A stretch of 64,000 bases of DNA from contig NC_084763.1 of assembly GCF_028858725.1 (NCBI RefSeq), forward strand, positions 51,034,152-51,098,151. Reading direction: 5' to 3'. The notes under the pieces were generated by a model. The model was given only the letters and a program-made list of their open reading frames with translations, did not search any database and had not been told where the DNA came from. The translations under genes and the position numbers were made by a program. Positions 23,906 to 36,794 of this stretch are shown piece by piece (the first letter of the stretch is position 1; every line of letters begins with the position of its first letter). The DNA is from Colius striatus (lineage: Eukaryota; Chordata; Aves; Coliiformes; Coliidae).

Positions 23906-24649
23906 CTGCAAAGCAAAGTGAATGGCAAAACTAGTATGCACAAGTCCAGCCAAACAAGCAGCCTGATGAATGCATTACCCATTGATCTAAAAACATTAAA
24001 CTTATTTCATTGTCTTTTCAAAACCTTGAGTATGTCCTTTCTCCATCAACTTGAATCTCATTTTTTCCACTTGAAAAATAAGTTCAACTCTTGTACATAA
24101 ACATGTTACCTTCCATAGCTGTGCATCATACAGCATTCAAACTACATATGCATTCATGCTGCAGGTCTCAGTGGTGTATGCCTTCCTACTGAACTCTATA
24201 GCTATCATTTATTCTGGGAACATAAGCTCTTTTATAATGTAAGATAGGAATAAAGTACTTTTTTTTCCCCTGTTAATCTTGTGGGTTTAAAATTTTATGT
24301 TTTACAGGTATGTATATGTTACCTACAAAGGACTAATCACACTGACACCTTTTTACCCTTCAAGGTAATTCAAAGAGCCTATGTAAGCTGATAAACAGCT
24401 CCTGCTATAGAAGATTCCTCTTCTTTAGTCTCCAGTATGACTTTTACTACAACAAGTAATGCAGCTTCTCTTCACACTAGTATTTCCCATGAGATTTTAC
24501 ATGACTCAATATCACAATCATTGAGAGACCTAAGCCGGCCTGTTTCAACTCATACCTGCAAAAAAAGCACTCAAAAGGATGCAGTTCAGAGTTTACTCAT
24601 ATGAGAAAGTGTTGTTCCTGAAACTAAATGCTATTTGAGTTATACAAAC
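23906..24649 (-). other. GPR158: GPR158 intron (744 bp) between the last two coding exons
   Basis: This is a phase 0 intron with donor GTTTGT and acceptor TTTGCTTTGCAG. I see only ordinary AT-rich intronic sequence and no repeat or RNA gene. Confidence 0.9.
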
Positions 24650-24796
24650 CCGAATATCTTCAGGATCCAAACTGTGCTCACTCCATGCCGAATTGATACT
24701 GCTGTTCAGATAGGATCCAGATCGACCCATATCAAGCTCATCTTCGTAAGCTTCTGTAGCTATATCATCTCTTGGGTTATTGCTTGAATGTGAAAA
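24650..24796 (-). CDS. GPR158: GPR158 penultimate exon: membrane-proximal cytoplasmic segment
   Basis: This 147 nt exon encodes 49 codons, phase 0 on both sides. It opens with FSHSSNNPRDD directly after the acceptor ATTGCAG and closes with SLDPEDIR at the donor CGG|GTTTGT. It joins in frame to DELKKLYAQ of the last exon. It encodes the cytoplasmic stretch between TM7 and the long tail. The stretch is rich in acidic residues and serine (YEDELDMGRSGSY) and is conserved in vertebrate GPR158 as I know the family. A longer open frame across this region (24593-24802) overruns both splice sites, so its extra residues are intronic. Confidence 0.95.
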
Positions 24797-26676
24797 CTGC
24801 AATAAGTATTCATAAAAAAAGATGTTGCCATCAGTACAAAAGTTTATTTCAACATCACTGTAAGAGTTTACATCAACAGCTTTTATGGTATGGTGACCTT
24901 TTTACGGGTTTCATGTGATTTTCTGAACTCAAAACACTAGCTACACACATCATAGGCATAAGTAGTGTCCTACAGAATACACATGCTGTATGGAAGAAAC
25001 TCTTAATAATGATGGCTAAACTTGATAAATCTTAGAGATAGGCATAAGGAAAAAATAACCCACTTATTTTGAAGCTTATTAGAACCTCTTTAAATTGTGT
25101 GTAAACTAAACCAGTATAGAAATAGACTTTCAGCCAGTATTTCCAATAAGGCTGCTAAAGCCACAAGACTGAATTTTAATGTTCTATACAGTATAATAAT
25201 CCTGCAGAAAGTAATTTACCCATTTTAGATCCTGACCCTGAAAAGGAAGAGATGAGGTGTTTAAAAAAAGGACAAAAAAAGAAGAAACAAGTGAAAAAGG
25301 AGACATTAATTTCATTACTTTCTCTCTTCTAAGTTGCAGCAAATGTTCAGATCAAGAGTTGGAGAGAGGTTGTCACCTATTTATTTATTCACATTGATTC
25401 ACTCATCTGTAATGACTATTGTCCACACAGTTATCTGACCTCAGAACTTCATGAATGGAACCTTATGAATCTTCTCTTAATTCCCTGAATTCTTTGCCAT
25501 GCTGGAAAAGGAGGTCTATGTAGTACTAGATAGATAATAAACTAAAAGTGGAAATATTGATCAGTAGTCATGAGTCAGCTTCAGAAAGGTCAATAAGTTT
25601 TCTACATCAGTCTAGAAAGACATCTTTGAAGATATATAATAAAGTATTTGAATAGAAAACCAGAAAAGCCATTTAAAATAAAACAAGCTTACTCAGTATT
25701 AAGGCTGCTTCAGTGTGTCCCCTTGTTATGACTGTTTAATACACGTACATTTGACAGTTATGAGCATATCCTGTTCTAACACAAAGGACGGGAATAGCAA
25801 CCTGACAGTTGTATCAGTATGAACTGTCTTGTGTTCATCCTTCATCTGTAGCTTTCACCTTTACTGTTCCCTTTGACTCTTGCCTTTTTGATTAATATTA
25901 TTGGTCATTTCAAATCCATTATAAACTCATCCTCTTTGCTGGGGTGTCATCTAAGAGCAAAGTTCCATCCAAATCCTGTGGACTGGTGCTAGAGACAGGT
26001 GGAGCTCCCTTGCAGTTCCCTTGCTCCTGGTGAGACTGACATATTGTTGCTTTGCTCCTGGAGCCTGACAGGAGGCATGCTGCAGTGCTTGGAGCTCTGT
26101 CTCTTCTCTTCCCTGCCTCTTGTTGTTCTCTATCTTCTTGTACCCCACACACACTCGTCTTCTAACCCAGCACCATTCCTGGCTCCCTATTGTGGGCCAC
26201 GTCTGTCTCGGTGTACAGCATCTGTCTGTCCCAGGCTCTGACCCGCAAAGGCTCTCCTTTTTCAGTCTGTAACAACTGCCTGGTTCAAATCCCAGCCTCT
26301 CTCTCATGGCTAGTCCAAGGTCCTCATTCCATTTTTTTTAGCAGTCCATCCTAGTCTTTCTACTCCCCCACTTAAACACTTTGTCTGGTATCAGCTAACT
26401 CTGGCTGCAGCATGCTCACCCAAATACTTGAAATAAGCACCATCAGGCAGGATTCCTTCCTCCTTGTATTAATCACATGAAAGTTTTAAGTACTTTAAAC
26501 CCCATGGGTTTTGAAAGCTGAAAGAAAGAATATTTGAAAATGTGCAAGATGGTTTAAAATAGAAAATATACAGCTTTTTACATAACATAGCCAAATTTTA
26601 CAACTTCCTTTTCTGGCAGTGGCATGACAACATTCATCTTCCTTGGCAAAAGAAAAGAGATAGGAGACTCAAATAC
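24797..26676 (-). other. GPR158: GPR158 intron (1.9 kb)
   Basis: This is a phase 0 intron with donor GTATTT and acceptor ATTGCAG. A less AT-rich patch at about 25920-26330 carries overlapping open frames on both strands but no family I recognise. The sequence GGTTCAAATCCCAGCCTCT near 26282 resembles the 3' part of tRNA-derived SINEs, but too little of it is left to call. Confidence 0.88.
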
Positions 26677-26782
26677 CTTAGGGATCAGAAGTAGCCCAAC
26701 AGTGACTGTCACAGTCAAGTGTGTGTGTGCAAAGAACAGCATCAGCATCCAGTCAGACTGAAGTCTTGAAGCAAGAATGAAT
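26677..26782 (-). CDS. GPR158: GPR158 exon encoding end of TM6, ECL3 and TM7
   Basis: This 106 nt exon has one leading base that completes an Arg codon split with the preceding exon, followed by 35 codons. The acceptor is CTATTTTCAG and the donor is AAG|GTATTT. It encodes FILASRLQSDWMLML (end of TM6 and extracellular loop 3), then the TM7 helix ending LLLIPK. Thr, Val and His rich TM7 residues (HTHLTVTVTVG) match GPR158. The exon is too short to stand out as an open frame and was found by translating the minus strand and matching the missing receptor segment. Phases 2 in and 0 out fit both neighbours exactly. Confidence 0.94.
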
Positions 26783-29700
26783 CTGAAAATAGAATTCAGG
26801 ATTGCAATTCACTGTCTTTTCTCCAGTGCATTACATTTAACATTTTTAATATCCCTTAAGATTCTTGTCATTGAAAGGTCAAACACAACTGCTTTTGTTC
26901 TATATTGCTTTCATACAGACTAAAAAGTACACCCACATGCTTTGCTTACATACCATAATTTCAAAGCAACTCAGAAAAAACAACCAGTAAAAGAAGTAAA
27001 AAATAAAATCTAAAAAGAAACAATAGACCTTAAAGCTTATTCCATATTTCTTATTCCATTTAGCTAATTTTTTTGGATGGTTTATATTGTCACAGCTTCT
27101 TTGGCCTGAACTGAGTTATGGCAGTTTACATACATCAGGGATCTGAACAGATGATTTTAGGTTAAGGAAGCACATGTATTATGATAATTCACAGTGCACT
27201 TGAAAACTACAGGATGTCCATAGACTGCAGCAACAGAATGAGGCTGATATGCTATCAGAGGGAACTGAACTAAAATGCCTTTTAGTGGGAAGCAGAGAAG
27301 TGGCCTTGATTGCAAGGCCACCCAGCCCAATACTGCAGGGCTCAAGAGTTTTGTGAATGCTAGGAAATGAGTGGCTCAGCCACTGAAATGAAGCAATTCC
27401 TTGCTAAGCTGTCTAAAAGAGTGGTAGACCGAGCATTGCAGCTAAGGCTAGCCCTGGAGCATGCCTGACTTAGCTGCTTTAGTGAGCTCCCAAAGATAGA
27501 AACAGTAAGCAGTGTGATGGATGAATGGATGTACCACTGGCTTGTAACTTGCAGGTCTACAAAAATTATTCAGAGAGAAAATGACATTTGCAGCTTATCC
27601 AAGTCTACAGATGCACGTTTTGCAGAAGCTTTTGTTAATAGAAACAGTCTGGCATGAAACACTGGCTTATATGCCATAATAATACAGTTATCATTCCTTG
27701 CTTAATACTTTGTAAATCCAATGTTTCATGAACACAATAAAATATTGCAATCATTACAGAGATGTTGCTGTTGAGGTGTGCAGGGACACAAGGAAGCTCA
27801 GCCTTGAGGTTTAGTTAACTGAATATTGAAGATGACATGAGAAATTGCTAGATATAATAAATAACAGCAAAAAGTGAACAAAAGTTCCAGACAGTGTTAT
27901 GAAGAATGGGCAAGATTCCAGAGGTGGTTAATGAGGACTCATTTGAAAGATGATCAAACTCCACAGGTAATTGAAGGGAGGTCTTTGGGGGAGAACTCGC
28001 AAGGTCAGCAGTAACAATGTGACCGTACCAGTAACAGCATCTAAGTCTGTGATTGCCAAGCTAATAATATCAGAAATACTAAATTTGAGTACAGATGTAG
28101 CAAAACTGGGACCAATAGGAAAAAAGAAATGAGGGGTGGGTTGTTTATTTGGGAGAAGAAAAGGCAGAGAGAGGCTAAGGTGGATAGGGGAAGAACTAGC
28201 ATGGAAAGAAGGGGGGATAAAAAAGAGGCTAGGGACATGTAAGCAAGTTGTCACTGATTGAGCCCTATACCTGATCACTGAAGTATCTCTTGTCTTCTCA
28301 TTAAATCCTTTTCCCAAGGATTTAATGTGTGCTGTGCGTGTCTGCATCCACACGGGATGTGCTCAGCCTCGCTGGGCCTGCAGATTGAAACAGCAGCAGC
28401 CACATCCATCAGACAGATAGGAGAAACCTCCCAGGTGCTGATGCCCACTAGATTTGGCTAACCATTAGCAGCTCCAATCCTCAAATCCTGTGAAGGCTTT
28501 TTGCTTGTTTTATATATGAAATCTCGACCAATTAAGGTATCCATGCCATACTCCTGTAAGCAAAATATCATTTGCAGTAGCCATTCAGATCTAGCTGAGA
28601 CGTGGTTTCATTCCAATAAATTCCATATAAATTTTGTTTTCCTCAGTAATATAAGAGAAAGAGCAATGCAGGACTTCAGTGCTCTGCTGATCTGAAGATA
28701 ACCAGGAATCTTTTGTTTCTGAAATGGGAGTGATACTTTTAAAGCAAAACAAAATGCAAACAGTTCAAGGCTCTATTTCGTGCTCCCATCAATCTTACAT
28801 GAGCTTTGGGAGTTTTCAGACTGGATGGCTGCCTCATAATAGTAGGTGTCCTTCAAGGCTCCTAAGCTTTCAACTTCATGACAACTCAGATATGTCATAT
28901 AAATCTAAGGCTCACATTTCTGCTCTTTCAGTTAAAAGAAAAAAAAGAGTAAGGAAATGTGAACTTCAAAGAGACAGGACTAAGAGTTGTGTATGCAGAA
29001 ATGAACATAATCTCAGGAGGGATCATGTACTTCTAGTACATTTTATTCACTCCTATCCATAAACAGTACAAAGTTCCTCTTCAACAAATCAGCACATATC
29101 AGACAGAAAGCAAAGAATCCATATAAAATACCCATATTTATTTAAAAAGGAGAAAGAATAAAACCAGCAGACTTTAAGCTGAAGGTATAGGATCCTCACT
29201 AGGATAAACTGAAAGACCTAATCCTTTTGTGTCTCCTTCATAATGCATTTATTAAAATAATACATTTTTCCCTTTTTCTCCAAGATTACTTTCATTCTGT
29301 CCTGTTGTTAAAAGAAACATGCAGGAAACATAATAGCTCTGCTAATGCACTGAGGTATATCTTCTAACATGGCCCAAAATATGGGTTAGGAGGATTAGTG
29401 GGGGAAATTTTTTGACTAAGAAGTGATCATATTGGTGGGAATCAATTCAAAAGAATTGTTACTGAATTTTATATCTATCAGGAATGAAAAGAAAAAAATG
29501 ATTCCATCAAATAGAGATTTCAAACATTATTTTTAAAGATGTTTGTGTTAGAGAGTAAAGGAGAGGGTTCTGAGAGCATGTGGATGTTGGGATATGGGGT
29601 TAGGAGAAGGTGAAAGAAAAGCTTGCAGGCCTGAGAAGTGTATCAAACTTTATAACAATGATAGGGGAGGAGAGAACCTGGAAGGGACAGAGATGAAAGA

Positions 29701-30616
29701 TTTGCCTTGCTGATATTTACTCAGAAAAAATGATGCCTCATGGAAGCAAACATCAAGAAGGCAGAGAGAAATGTGAGTTTTGAGACAGAGCAAGGAACAG
29801 AGAAAAGTATTTGAAAACTGTCAATGGAGTGATATAAAGAAAAATAAAACTCTTAGTAGATGAGGTCTGCCAGAAGGCAAAGGAAGGCATGACAATATTA
29901 TAAGAAAGTAATAATCTCTTACAGCATGAGATGAAATTCATGCTATGTTGGTATTTTGAATTTTCTAGGACTGACTGAGTTTTACAGGGTACTCTGTAGG
30001 AAGGGCATAGATCATTTTCTGGCAAAGATTCTTATTTATTTGTTAGTATTCTAATAATTCACAAGTATGAAACACAGATCTGATTACAAAATTTATAGGA
30101 AATAGGTGCTTTATATTCCTGTTACAGCATTATATGCATCACAATTTTTGACTTCAGTATAAAAAACGCTGTGCTTTGAGCACAAACCAGTACAATAATC
30201 TTAATGTACAGCTGCACCTTGCCAATCTGCTACGCACCAGGAAACGTTCATTTAAACCAACATTCTTACCTGCTGTTTTTCAAGGGGTACAAACCAATGA
30301 GCTGTGTGTAGATGACTGAAGAGAGACAGCACTTCTGCTATATCTAATTTATCATACATACTGAATTTTTATCCAAGAACACATCAACTAGTTATAGTGA
30401 AAAAACCCCAACCTCCTAATTATACAACTAACAAGCTCATTGTACATATTCTTGAATCCTATGGGAATGGGTTTAAGTTTAGTAATCACTTAAGTCACAG
30501 AATTAAATATTTATGAGACCTTTCATTATGCATCCTATCCCATTCACCCATTTTAAGTGGCACCAAACAAAACCTGAAAGATAAACAGTTAATTACTAGA
30601 TCTACAGATCACTTGC
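26783..30616 (-). other. GPR158: GPR158 GC-AG intron (3.8 kb)
   Basis: This is a phase 2 intron that starts with GCAAGT and ends CTATTTTCAG. Between about 28040 and 28350 there is a pyrimidine-rich minus-strand stretch that gives hydrophobic spurious open frames. Otherwise the sequence is plain AT-rich intron, with no interspersed repeat I can name. Confidence 0.86.
30615..30616 (-). other. GPR158: Non-canonical GC splice donor of GPR158
   Basis: The donor reads AG|GCAAGT on the minus strand. Apart from the C at position +2 it matches the U1 snRNA consensus, as known GC-AG introns usually do. Reading frame across the intron (AG plus A makes Arg, followed by FILASRL) demands this boundary. 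Confidence 0.88.
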
Positions 30617-30755
30617 CTAATTGTATGGAATATAGCAGAGATAATGAGCTCATTGTGAACTGCAACAGCCATATAACGTGGCTCATGAAATGCTGATGGG
30701 ACTGTCCGCACTGCATAGCAGAGATAAACACCCCACAAGAGGAATAAAAATTCAG
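30617..30755 (-). CDS. GPR158: GPR158 exon encoding TM5, ICL3 and start of TM6
   Basis: This 139 nt exon consists of two bases completing an Ala codon, 45 codons, and two bases (AG) of a split Arg codon. The acceptor is TTCTCACAG|CTGAA. It encodes EFLFLLWGVYLCYAVR (TM5), the third intracellular loop (TVPSAFHEPRYMAVAVHNE) and the first part of TM6 (LIISAIFHTI). The 3' boundary required by reading frame is AG|GCAAGT, a GC rather than GT donor. The nearby GT two bases further on would put the next exon out of frame. The largest minus-strand open frame over this spot is in a different frame and is not the real protein. Confidence 0.94.
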
Positions 30756-31463
30756 CTGTGAGAAGAACAAAAAGAAATAATTTCCAGTTAGTTTTATAGA
30801 TGAAAAAGGAAGGAAAGTTGAAGTAGTATCTTCTCTATGTGTATCTACACAAAGACAATATATGCTCATATATGAATACATGTATACACACACACATTCC
30901 AGCTCTTTCAGGTACTGTCACTGTACATGATACATTTGGTTTTAATTTTACACACTTAATTTTTTCCAGATCATTTATAGTGTTTCAGTTTTTCAATTGA
31001 CAAACTGTAAGACAATGTCTAATAATGTCTTGCTTGCTTTACAAAGTTTGATATCATTTAAAAGAATAAGCATTTCTATTTGTATCTCTGTTTCTCCTTA
31101 CAGAGACAGATACCAGTACGACAACTAGACTACAAATTTTTTTTAAGGTAACAATTTACTTTCAAAGGTTTGTAACTCAGATATAAGAGTATATTTGAGG
31201 TTTAAAATATTCCTCTGTTCATGATAGTTAATTCTGCTGATGCCCATAATACGATGAGTCATTTCTGGGGGTCTAATGTAATCGTAACAAATGTCATGTT
31301 TCTCTCTGTTAGGAGAAAAATGAGCAAAGGAAGAAAGAAAAAAAGGGTAAAGTGTGAGGATCAGCTTAAACTATCCTGTTAGATCTAAGCCATCCTCACC
31401 TAGCAGTACTGTGACCCCAGTTTCCAGTAGACAGACTGCTGTGACATCATTTTCCTTTTGATA

Positions 31464-31501
31464 CAGAATCACACAGAATCACAGAATCTTAAGGGTTGGA
31501 T
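31464..31501 (-). mobile_element. CR1 LINE 3' terminal stub (about 38 bp)
   Basis: The plus-strand reading AATCACAGAATCTTAAGGGT is the reverse complement of the 3' terminus of the CR1 that ends near 36435. Only the terminal tail is present. Confidence 0.65.
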
Positions 31502-34500
31502 AAATGAAGTATTTCATACTCATCTTGAAAAACCTCTCTTTCCAGAAAAAAAACAAACAACCAAACCTATAACTCTACCATGTAGCTCTTGCCTTGCAGT
31601 CTGGGTTGACAATGACTGGAAATGGCTGAGCCTATGCAGCATCATTCAATTCCATGATATAGCCTGCAATGCCAGCACTGCCCCAGATCAGCTTCAGAAA
31701 TTGTGATCCTATTGTTACTGATATGCTGCTTTTGCTTTGTTGAAATTTCACAGCAAACATTGAAAAAATAGTGTAAGAAAAAACCCGATTCTTTTTCATA
31801 CTTATGTTCCTAATGCATGTTAGTACACTGTAACTATAACTGGTGATCAGTGACATTATCTATTGTAGTGATCAATAGATACTGGTCTGGTTTGGATAAA
31901 GATACAAACACTTGTGAACCCTGCCATTAGCAACAGATTGAAATAAACCATCTGCCCTGGATATTTCATGAGAACAGGTCCTGTGGTTCCTTCACTTTTA
32001 ACAGTCCACAACTGCTGTAAATTACCTATATTATATTGTTATAGCACGTTTTGCTATGAATCTCAGCTAAAATCGGTAAGAGGTGTTTCAGTAAAGTGAA
32101 AATGCATTCAGTTACCTAGATCTCTGTGCTCTGAGAAGAGTTCAGGTTCAACACTTTGCAGTTTTCTTACTACTAGACATATCCTACATAAACCCAGCAG
32201 TTTTACCAGTTACATAAACACAAACATCTGAAAAGGAATAATCCACACATGCTGGGAATTTTTTGTGTTCTACCTCACCAAAATCCCAACAACAATAAAC
32301 CTTTTGACTTTGTAATAGTTATACTTGGGACCTTACAGAGTGTCAATATGAAAAAAAGCATGTTACAAACCTTCTTAGACTATGTGTCCTGCTCTGGTTT
32401 TGAGGTCTGCAAAAGCATGTAGGCAGGTATCTTTCCCACTTATCCCTACACTCATGGAATGGGTAGACTGGTCACTCCTTCCATTTCTTTCCTAAATAAT
32501 TAGCTATGCTACCAGTAAAGTCTATCATTCTGGTTTCTTAAAAACACCTACAGAGGAATGACCTGCCAAGCCATCTTGTTCCTGAAGTCTTCTCTGAGCA
32601 AGTGGAATACAAATGTTGCTTCAATGAGTTAAGATTAAAGGCTCCTTTACAAATTTTAGCAGTTTTGGTTTTTCTCTTTAACTATACTTGCCTCACATAT
32701 GCACAATCATGGCACTGAGATGCTCTTCAAAGCACTGAAATTTATTGCTTTAATAGCTCCATATTGGTTTAGAAGAAATTGAAAAGGAGAAAATGGTTAG
32801 AATTAGGCTGCTAAAGTCAAATCATTGTATTGTACTGTCCTATGGTTTAGAAAGTGTCCCCCAGAACAGGTTGGAGAGCCTAATTCCTCTCATTTTGCCT
32901 TTCATTCAAAGTCCCCCTGCAGTTAAAAACCCAACGTTGGCAGTAAAGCTGAATAGATGAGCTAATTGTGAAATAACAGGCATACTCCACAAAATTACCC
33001 ACGGTCCTTTCTTCTTTCTCTTCCTCAACCAAAGTGAGAAGAACCTAAAGTTTCTCTCTGATTGTAAAGATCGGTTAGAAGTGCTAACACAGGTGAAGTT
33101 CGAAAAAGTTTGGCTTTTAAAGGATTGAAAATACATGCACAAACCCCTATGTGCTAAAGGTATTTCTGCTTAAACTACAGATTGGGACAAATTTTGCTTA
33201 TTTTTACAAGAAAAAATAAATCTACTCTAAAGTCAAAGATGTACAAGAATTACTTGGGTTCTTGGCACAGAGATTTGTATATGGGCACGTCAGAGAACAA
33301 AGGAAAGTGAAAAAGTCACACCTCCATAGTAAAAACCATTTTCAATGAGCTGGGGTAAGTAACATTTGATCTCCAGATCTGATTAATTCTGAAAATTTCA
33401 GTTACAAATAGCTCCTAAGACAACAAGAGGAGGTTTCAAAGTATTAATACACTGCAGCGTAACAGTAGTTTGCACCATTTAATGCAGATAATGCTTTAAT
33501 AAAAGCTTCACATTTAGAGCAGGGCTGGCATTTCTGTCTGGAGATAATAATTAGTGTGACATCTGGTATGCAACACAAGGTAAAATAACAGAGTTCCTAT
33601 ACTTGCTAAGCCCAATGTTATGATAATTTCATTAGTAATAACAAACAAAACAGACTGATAGAAAACCATTTTATTATCTAAACCGCTAATTACACAGCCT
33701 GAATGTTTCATGTACAAGCTGTGCTTGAGGGGGGAAATTTTGCTGTATGGCAAAATGGCCTTTTTGGATAGATAAATAGATAGGTAATGGAGCACAGCTG
33801 GCCAACATGCAGCAAGGTTCTAATGTACCACTCATCTCTGAGGTCCTATTAGTTCCGTCTGTGGCCCACTAGTGACTATTTTGTGTCAAGCATCTTTGAG
33901 GGTTAAAATCTGTGAGATGTGATAGGAAATTTGTGTTTGGGTTGTTGAATAATTTTCTACTAAAAGTCTGGTGCAGAAGAGTGACTTTCCAACTACTAAA
34001 GGACTGTCTTAGCATATCACAAACCTGCCAGGACCAAACTCAAAGCTCAAAACATATGATCTTGTTAAGTGTGATTTATGATAATGCTTATAAATGATCC
34101 CATTTTTCCTTTTAAACGCAAGAATACAAAATACTTTCTTCTCTCCTTCTGAAAAATGATGGAAATTCCTAGGAGAGAGAGCTAGCAACAGCTCTATGGA
34201 CAGAAAATAAGTAGTAAAAAAAAATGAAACACAAAAGATCTCTGAGAAAAAACTTGCAGTAGCTACTCTATAGCAATCTAAACCAGAAATTCAGATTTCA
34301 TGTGCAAACCTCTGATGAGAGAGTAGAAAAGGAACAATTGCTTTAAAGGCATAAATGGATGTGGATATGAATGGAAGGTAAGAGATGAAAACAAAATATG
34401 TCCATGTGCACAAGCGAATTAATCTTTAAATACCTCTCTTGCTAGTCATTATGCATTTTATACCCACATAGAATTTCATCTGCTCTTTGCACCATCTAAT

Positions 34501-35574
34501 CAACCTGATTAGCTATATCTTTAAGTGTTTAAATCCCACAATTCTTTCTGTTGTTTGCAATGCCCATCTTGCTTTTAGAAAATGAAGCATTTTGTAATGC
34601 TTGGCTTGGTCATCCAACACACTGGACCAGACTCACATCTGATGCCACCAACTTGTTACAACTAAGAATGTGCTATGTCTGCTGACTTGGGATTTATTTA
34701 GGCCATTGTTCATATTCAGTGCCATCTGATAATGAAGGACAATCACATGTGTTCACAGTATGTGGTACATATCTACTCTACAGAGAAGGATAGACTCAGG
34801 GTTAGTATTATTGACTTAAACTTCCTATGAAGATCTGGATTAATATATATACTAGGTTTTGCTAACCATGTAGTTGTCTGTGTTGCAAATTATTCTTTCA
34901 TATTTAAGCAAAGCTGTGTCCAGAGACAGTCTGTGACATTTGCTTTCAGTGTGCATTGGCCAAGTTATGTCATGCCTTGCACAGCACAGTGAATGCAGAC
35001 TGACCTGCTCCAGCTTGTCCAGACCCTAGCACAAGAAAATTCCCTTGTTAATCCATACCCTCTCTCATTGCCTGCTCTGCAGATGTCTGTACTTTGCCTG
35101 ACTGCACAGTACCGCAGAGTAAGGTGTGATGAAATGAAAGCAGTGATCAAAGTCACTTCCCTCTCTTTCAAGATTTGGAAAAGCCATCGAGAGCCTCCTT
35201 AGACTTGAGTGAGTATGGGAAGAGAACATCCACAAGATGACAAATGGAGTAAGGGCAGTAGTAAGGGCATGACTTCAGGAGTGTTAAGGAAAAAAAAGAT
35301 TCAGAAAAGCAAAGATCATACAAGGAAACATGAAAAATCACAAAATGGAATGGGAAGCTGGACATGGCTTACACACCAACTCTTCTGTGAGGCCCTAGGA
35401 AAGTACTTCATCCTTCCTTCTACAGCTTTCCTGTCTCTAGGAACTGGACAGTGCTAAAATAAAAAATACCACATATGCAGTCTTAACTTGCTCTCTGTTG
35501 CATATATAATCTTCAGTTAACTATATCTGACCAGACTCAATTAACACATGTGACAGAGCAATTCCAGAGGTAAA

Positions 35575-36435
35575 TCAAGGCTGGCTAATGAAGAAAGCTG
35601 TCTAGGGGAGAGTGGCTGACACACCAGAGGCTGTCAATGAGACCTGTACAGGCTGGATTGTTGGGCAGAGAGAAATCTAATGAAATGCAACAAGTGTAGA
35701 GCCTTACATCTGGGAAAGAATAACCCCATGTACCAGTACAGGTTGGGGAATGAACTCTTAGAGAGTAGCACAGGGGAAAGGGACCTGGGGTTGCTGGTGG
35801 GCAGCAGGATGAGCATGAGCCAGCAATGTGCCCTCGTGGCCAAGAAAGCCAATGGCATCCTGGGTTGTATTAGAAGGGCTGTGGGCAGTAGGTTGAGAAA
35901 GGTTCTCCTCCCCCTCTACTCTGCCCTTGTGAGAGCACATCTGGAATATTGTGTCCAGTTCTGGTCCCCTCAGTTCAAGGACAGGGAGCTGCTGGAGAGA
36001 GTTCAGTACAGGGCCACAAAGATGATGAAGGGAGTAGAGCATCTCCCTTCTCATGCAAGGCTGAGTGAGCTGGGGCTCTTGAGCTTGGAGAAGACTGAGG
36101 GGTGACCTCATTAATGTTTACAAATACATGAAGAGTGGGTGTCAGGAGGATGGAGCCAGGCTGTTCTCAGTGTTGGCCAATGATAGGACAAGGGGCAACG
36201 GGTACAAGCTGGAAAAGAAGAGGTTCCAAAGAAATACAAGGAAAATCTTCTTCACTGTTCAGGTGAGGGAGCACTGGAACAGGCTGCCCAGATGGGTTGT
36301 GGAGTCTCCTCTGGAGACATTCCAAACCCACCTGGATGAGTTCATGTGTGACCTACTCTAGGTAGTCCTGCTCTGGCAGAGGGGTTGGACTGGATAATCT
36401 TTTGAGGTCTCTTCCAACCCTTAAGATTCTGTGAT
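35575..36435 (+). mobile_element. CR1 LINE, 3' 860 bp, relatively well preserved
   Basis: A 5'-truncated CR1 on the plus strand. The open frame 35680-36105 encodes the CR1 ORF2 C-terminal region ([19 protein letters not shown], then [20 protein letters not shown]). A frameshift near 36105 moves the rest to 36128-36361 ([20 protein letters not shown]). The 3' UTR ends in GGTTGGACTGGATAATCTT and a TTCTGTGATT tail. The residues just upstream of 35680 show stops, for example in the LGES region. It is the least decayed CR1 in the window and therefore probably the youngest of the longer copies. Confidence 0.95.
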
Positions 36436-36794
36436 TTGTTAAAAATTATATTTAAACATCTGGTGAATGCCAGAAAAGTCTGCAGGGGAATAAAAGCGAT
36501 TGTGTGCACACACACAACTGAATTCCATGTTTGTATGTACCTCAAGCTCTTGTGTATATGAAAAAAGTCCCCACTCAAGCCAGACTTTGCAGAGATGATC
36601 ACAGATAGCTCTTGCTCTTTGAGTGCCGACCTAGGCATTTTTGCTGTGCTTGGCAGTAGAACTAAGCTCATAGGGCTGTATTTGTAGCCAGTGAGACCAT
36701 ACATAACATGTTACACATAGATTTGACTGAGCTCTGTAACTGAGCCAAAAGCATTGCAAATGGGCACCCAGATTAAACGGACCATACAACCCTA

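Noticed and set aside
23906..23953. Start of the 500-codon open frame as the true start of a separate small protein
   Set aside because: These 16 codons lie upstream of a strong splice acceptor, and the downstream residues are the GPR158 tail, joined in frame to the preceding exon.
28041..28353. Hydrophobic minus-strand frames suggesting a small membrane protein
   Set aside because: They come from a pyrimidine-rich intronic stretch. The residues are low complexity, and two frames are hydrophobic at once.
30609..30893. 94-codon minus-strand open frame overlapping a GPR158 exon
   Set aside because: It reads the exon in the wrong frame. The correct frame gives TM5-TM6 residues of GPR158 and consistent splice phases.
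35758..36111. 117-codon minus-strand open frame
   Set aside because: Antisense shadow of the plus-strand CR1 ORF2 remnant.
35680..36361. A possible host gene with coding similarity to reverse transcriptase
   Set aside because: The sequence, frameshift and 3' tail identify it as a CR1 LINE copy, not a domesticated gene.
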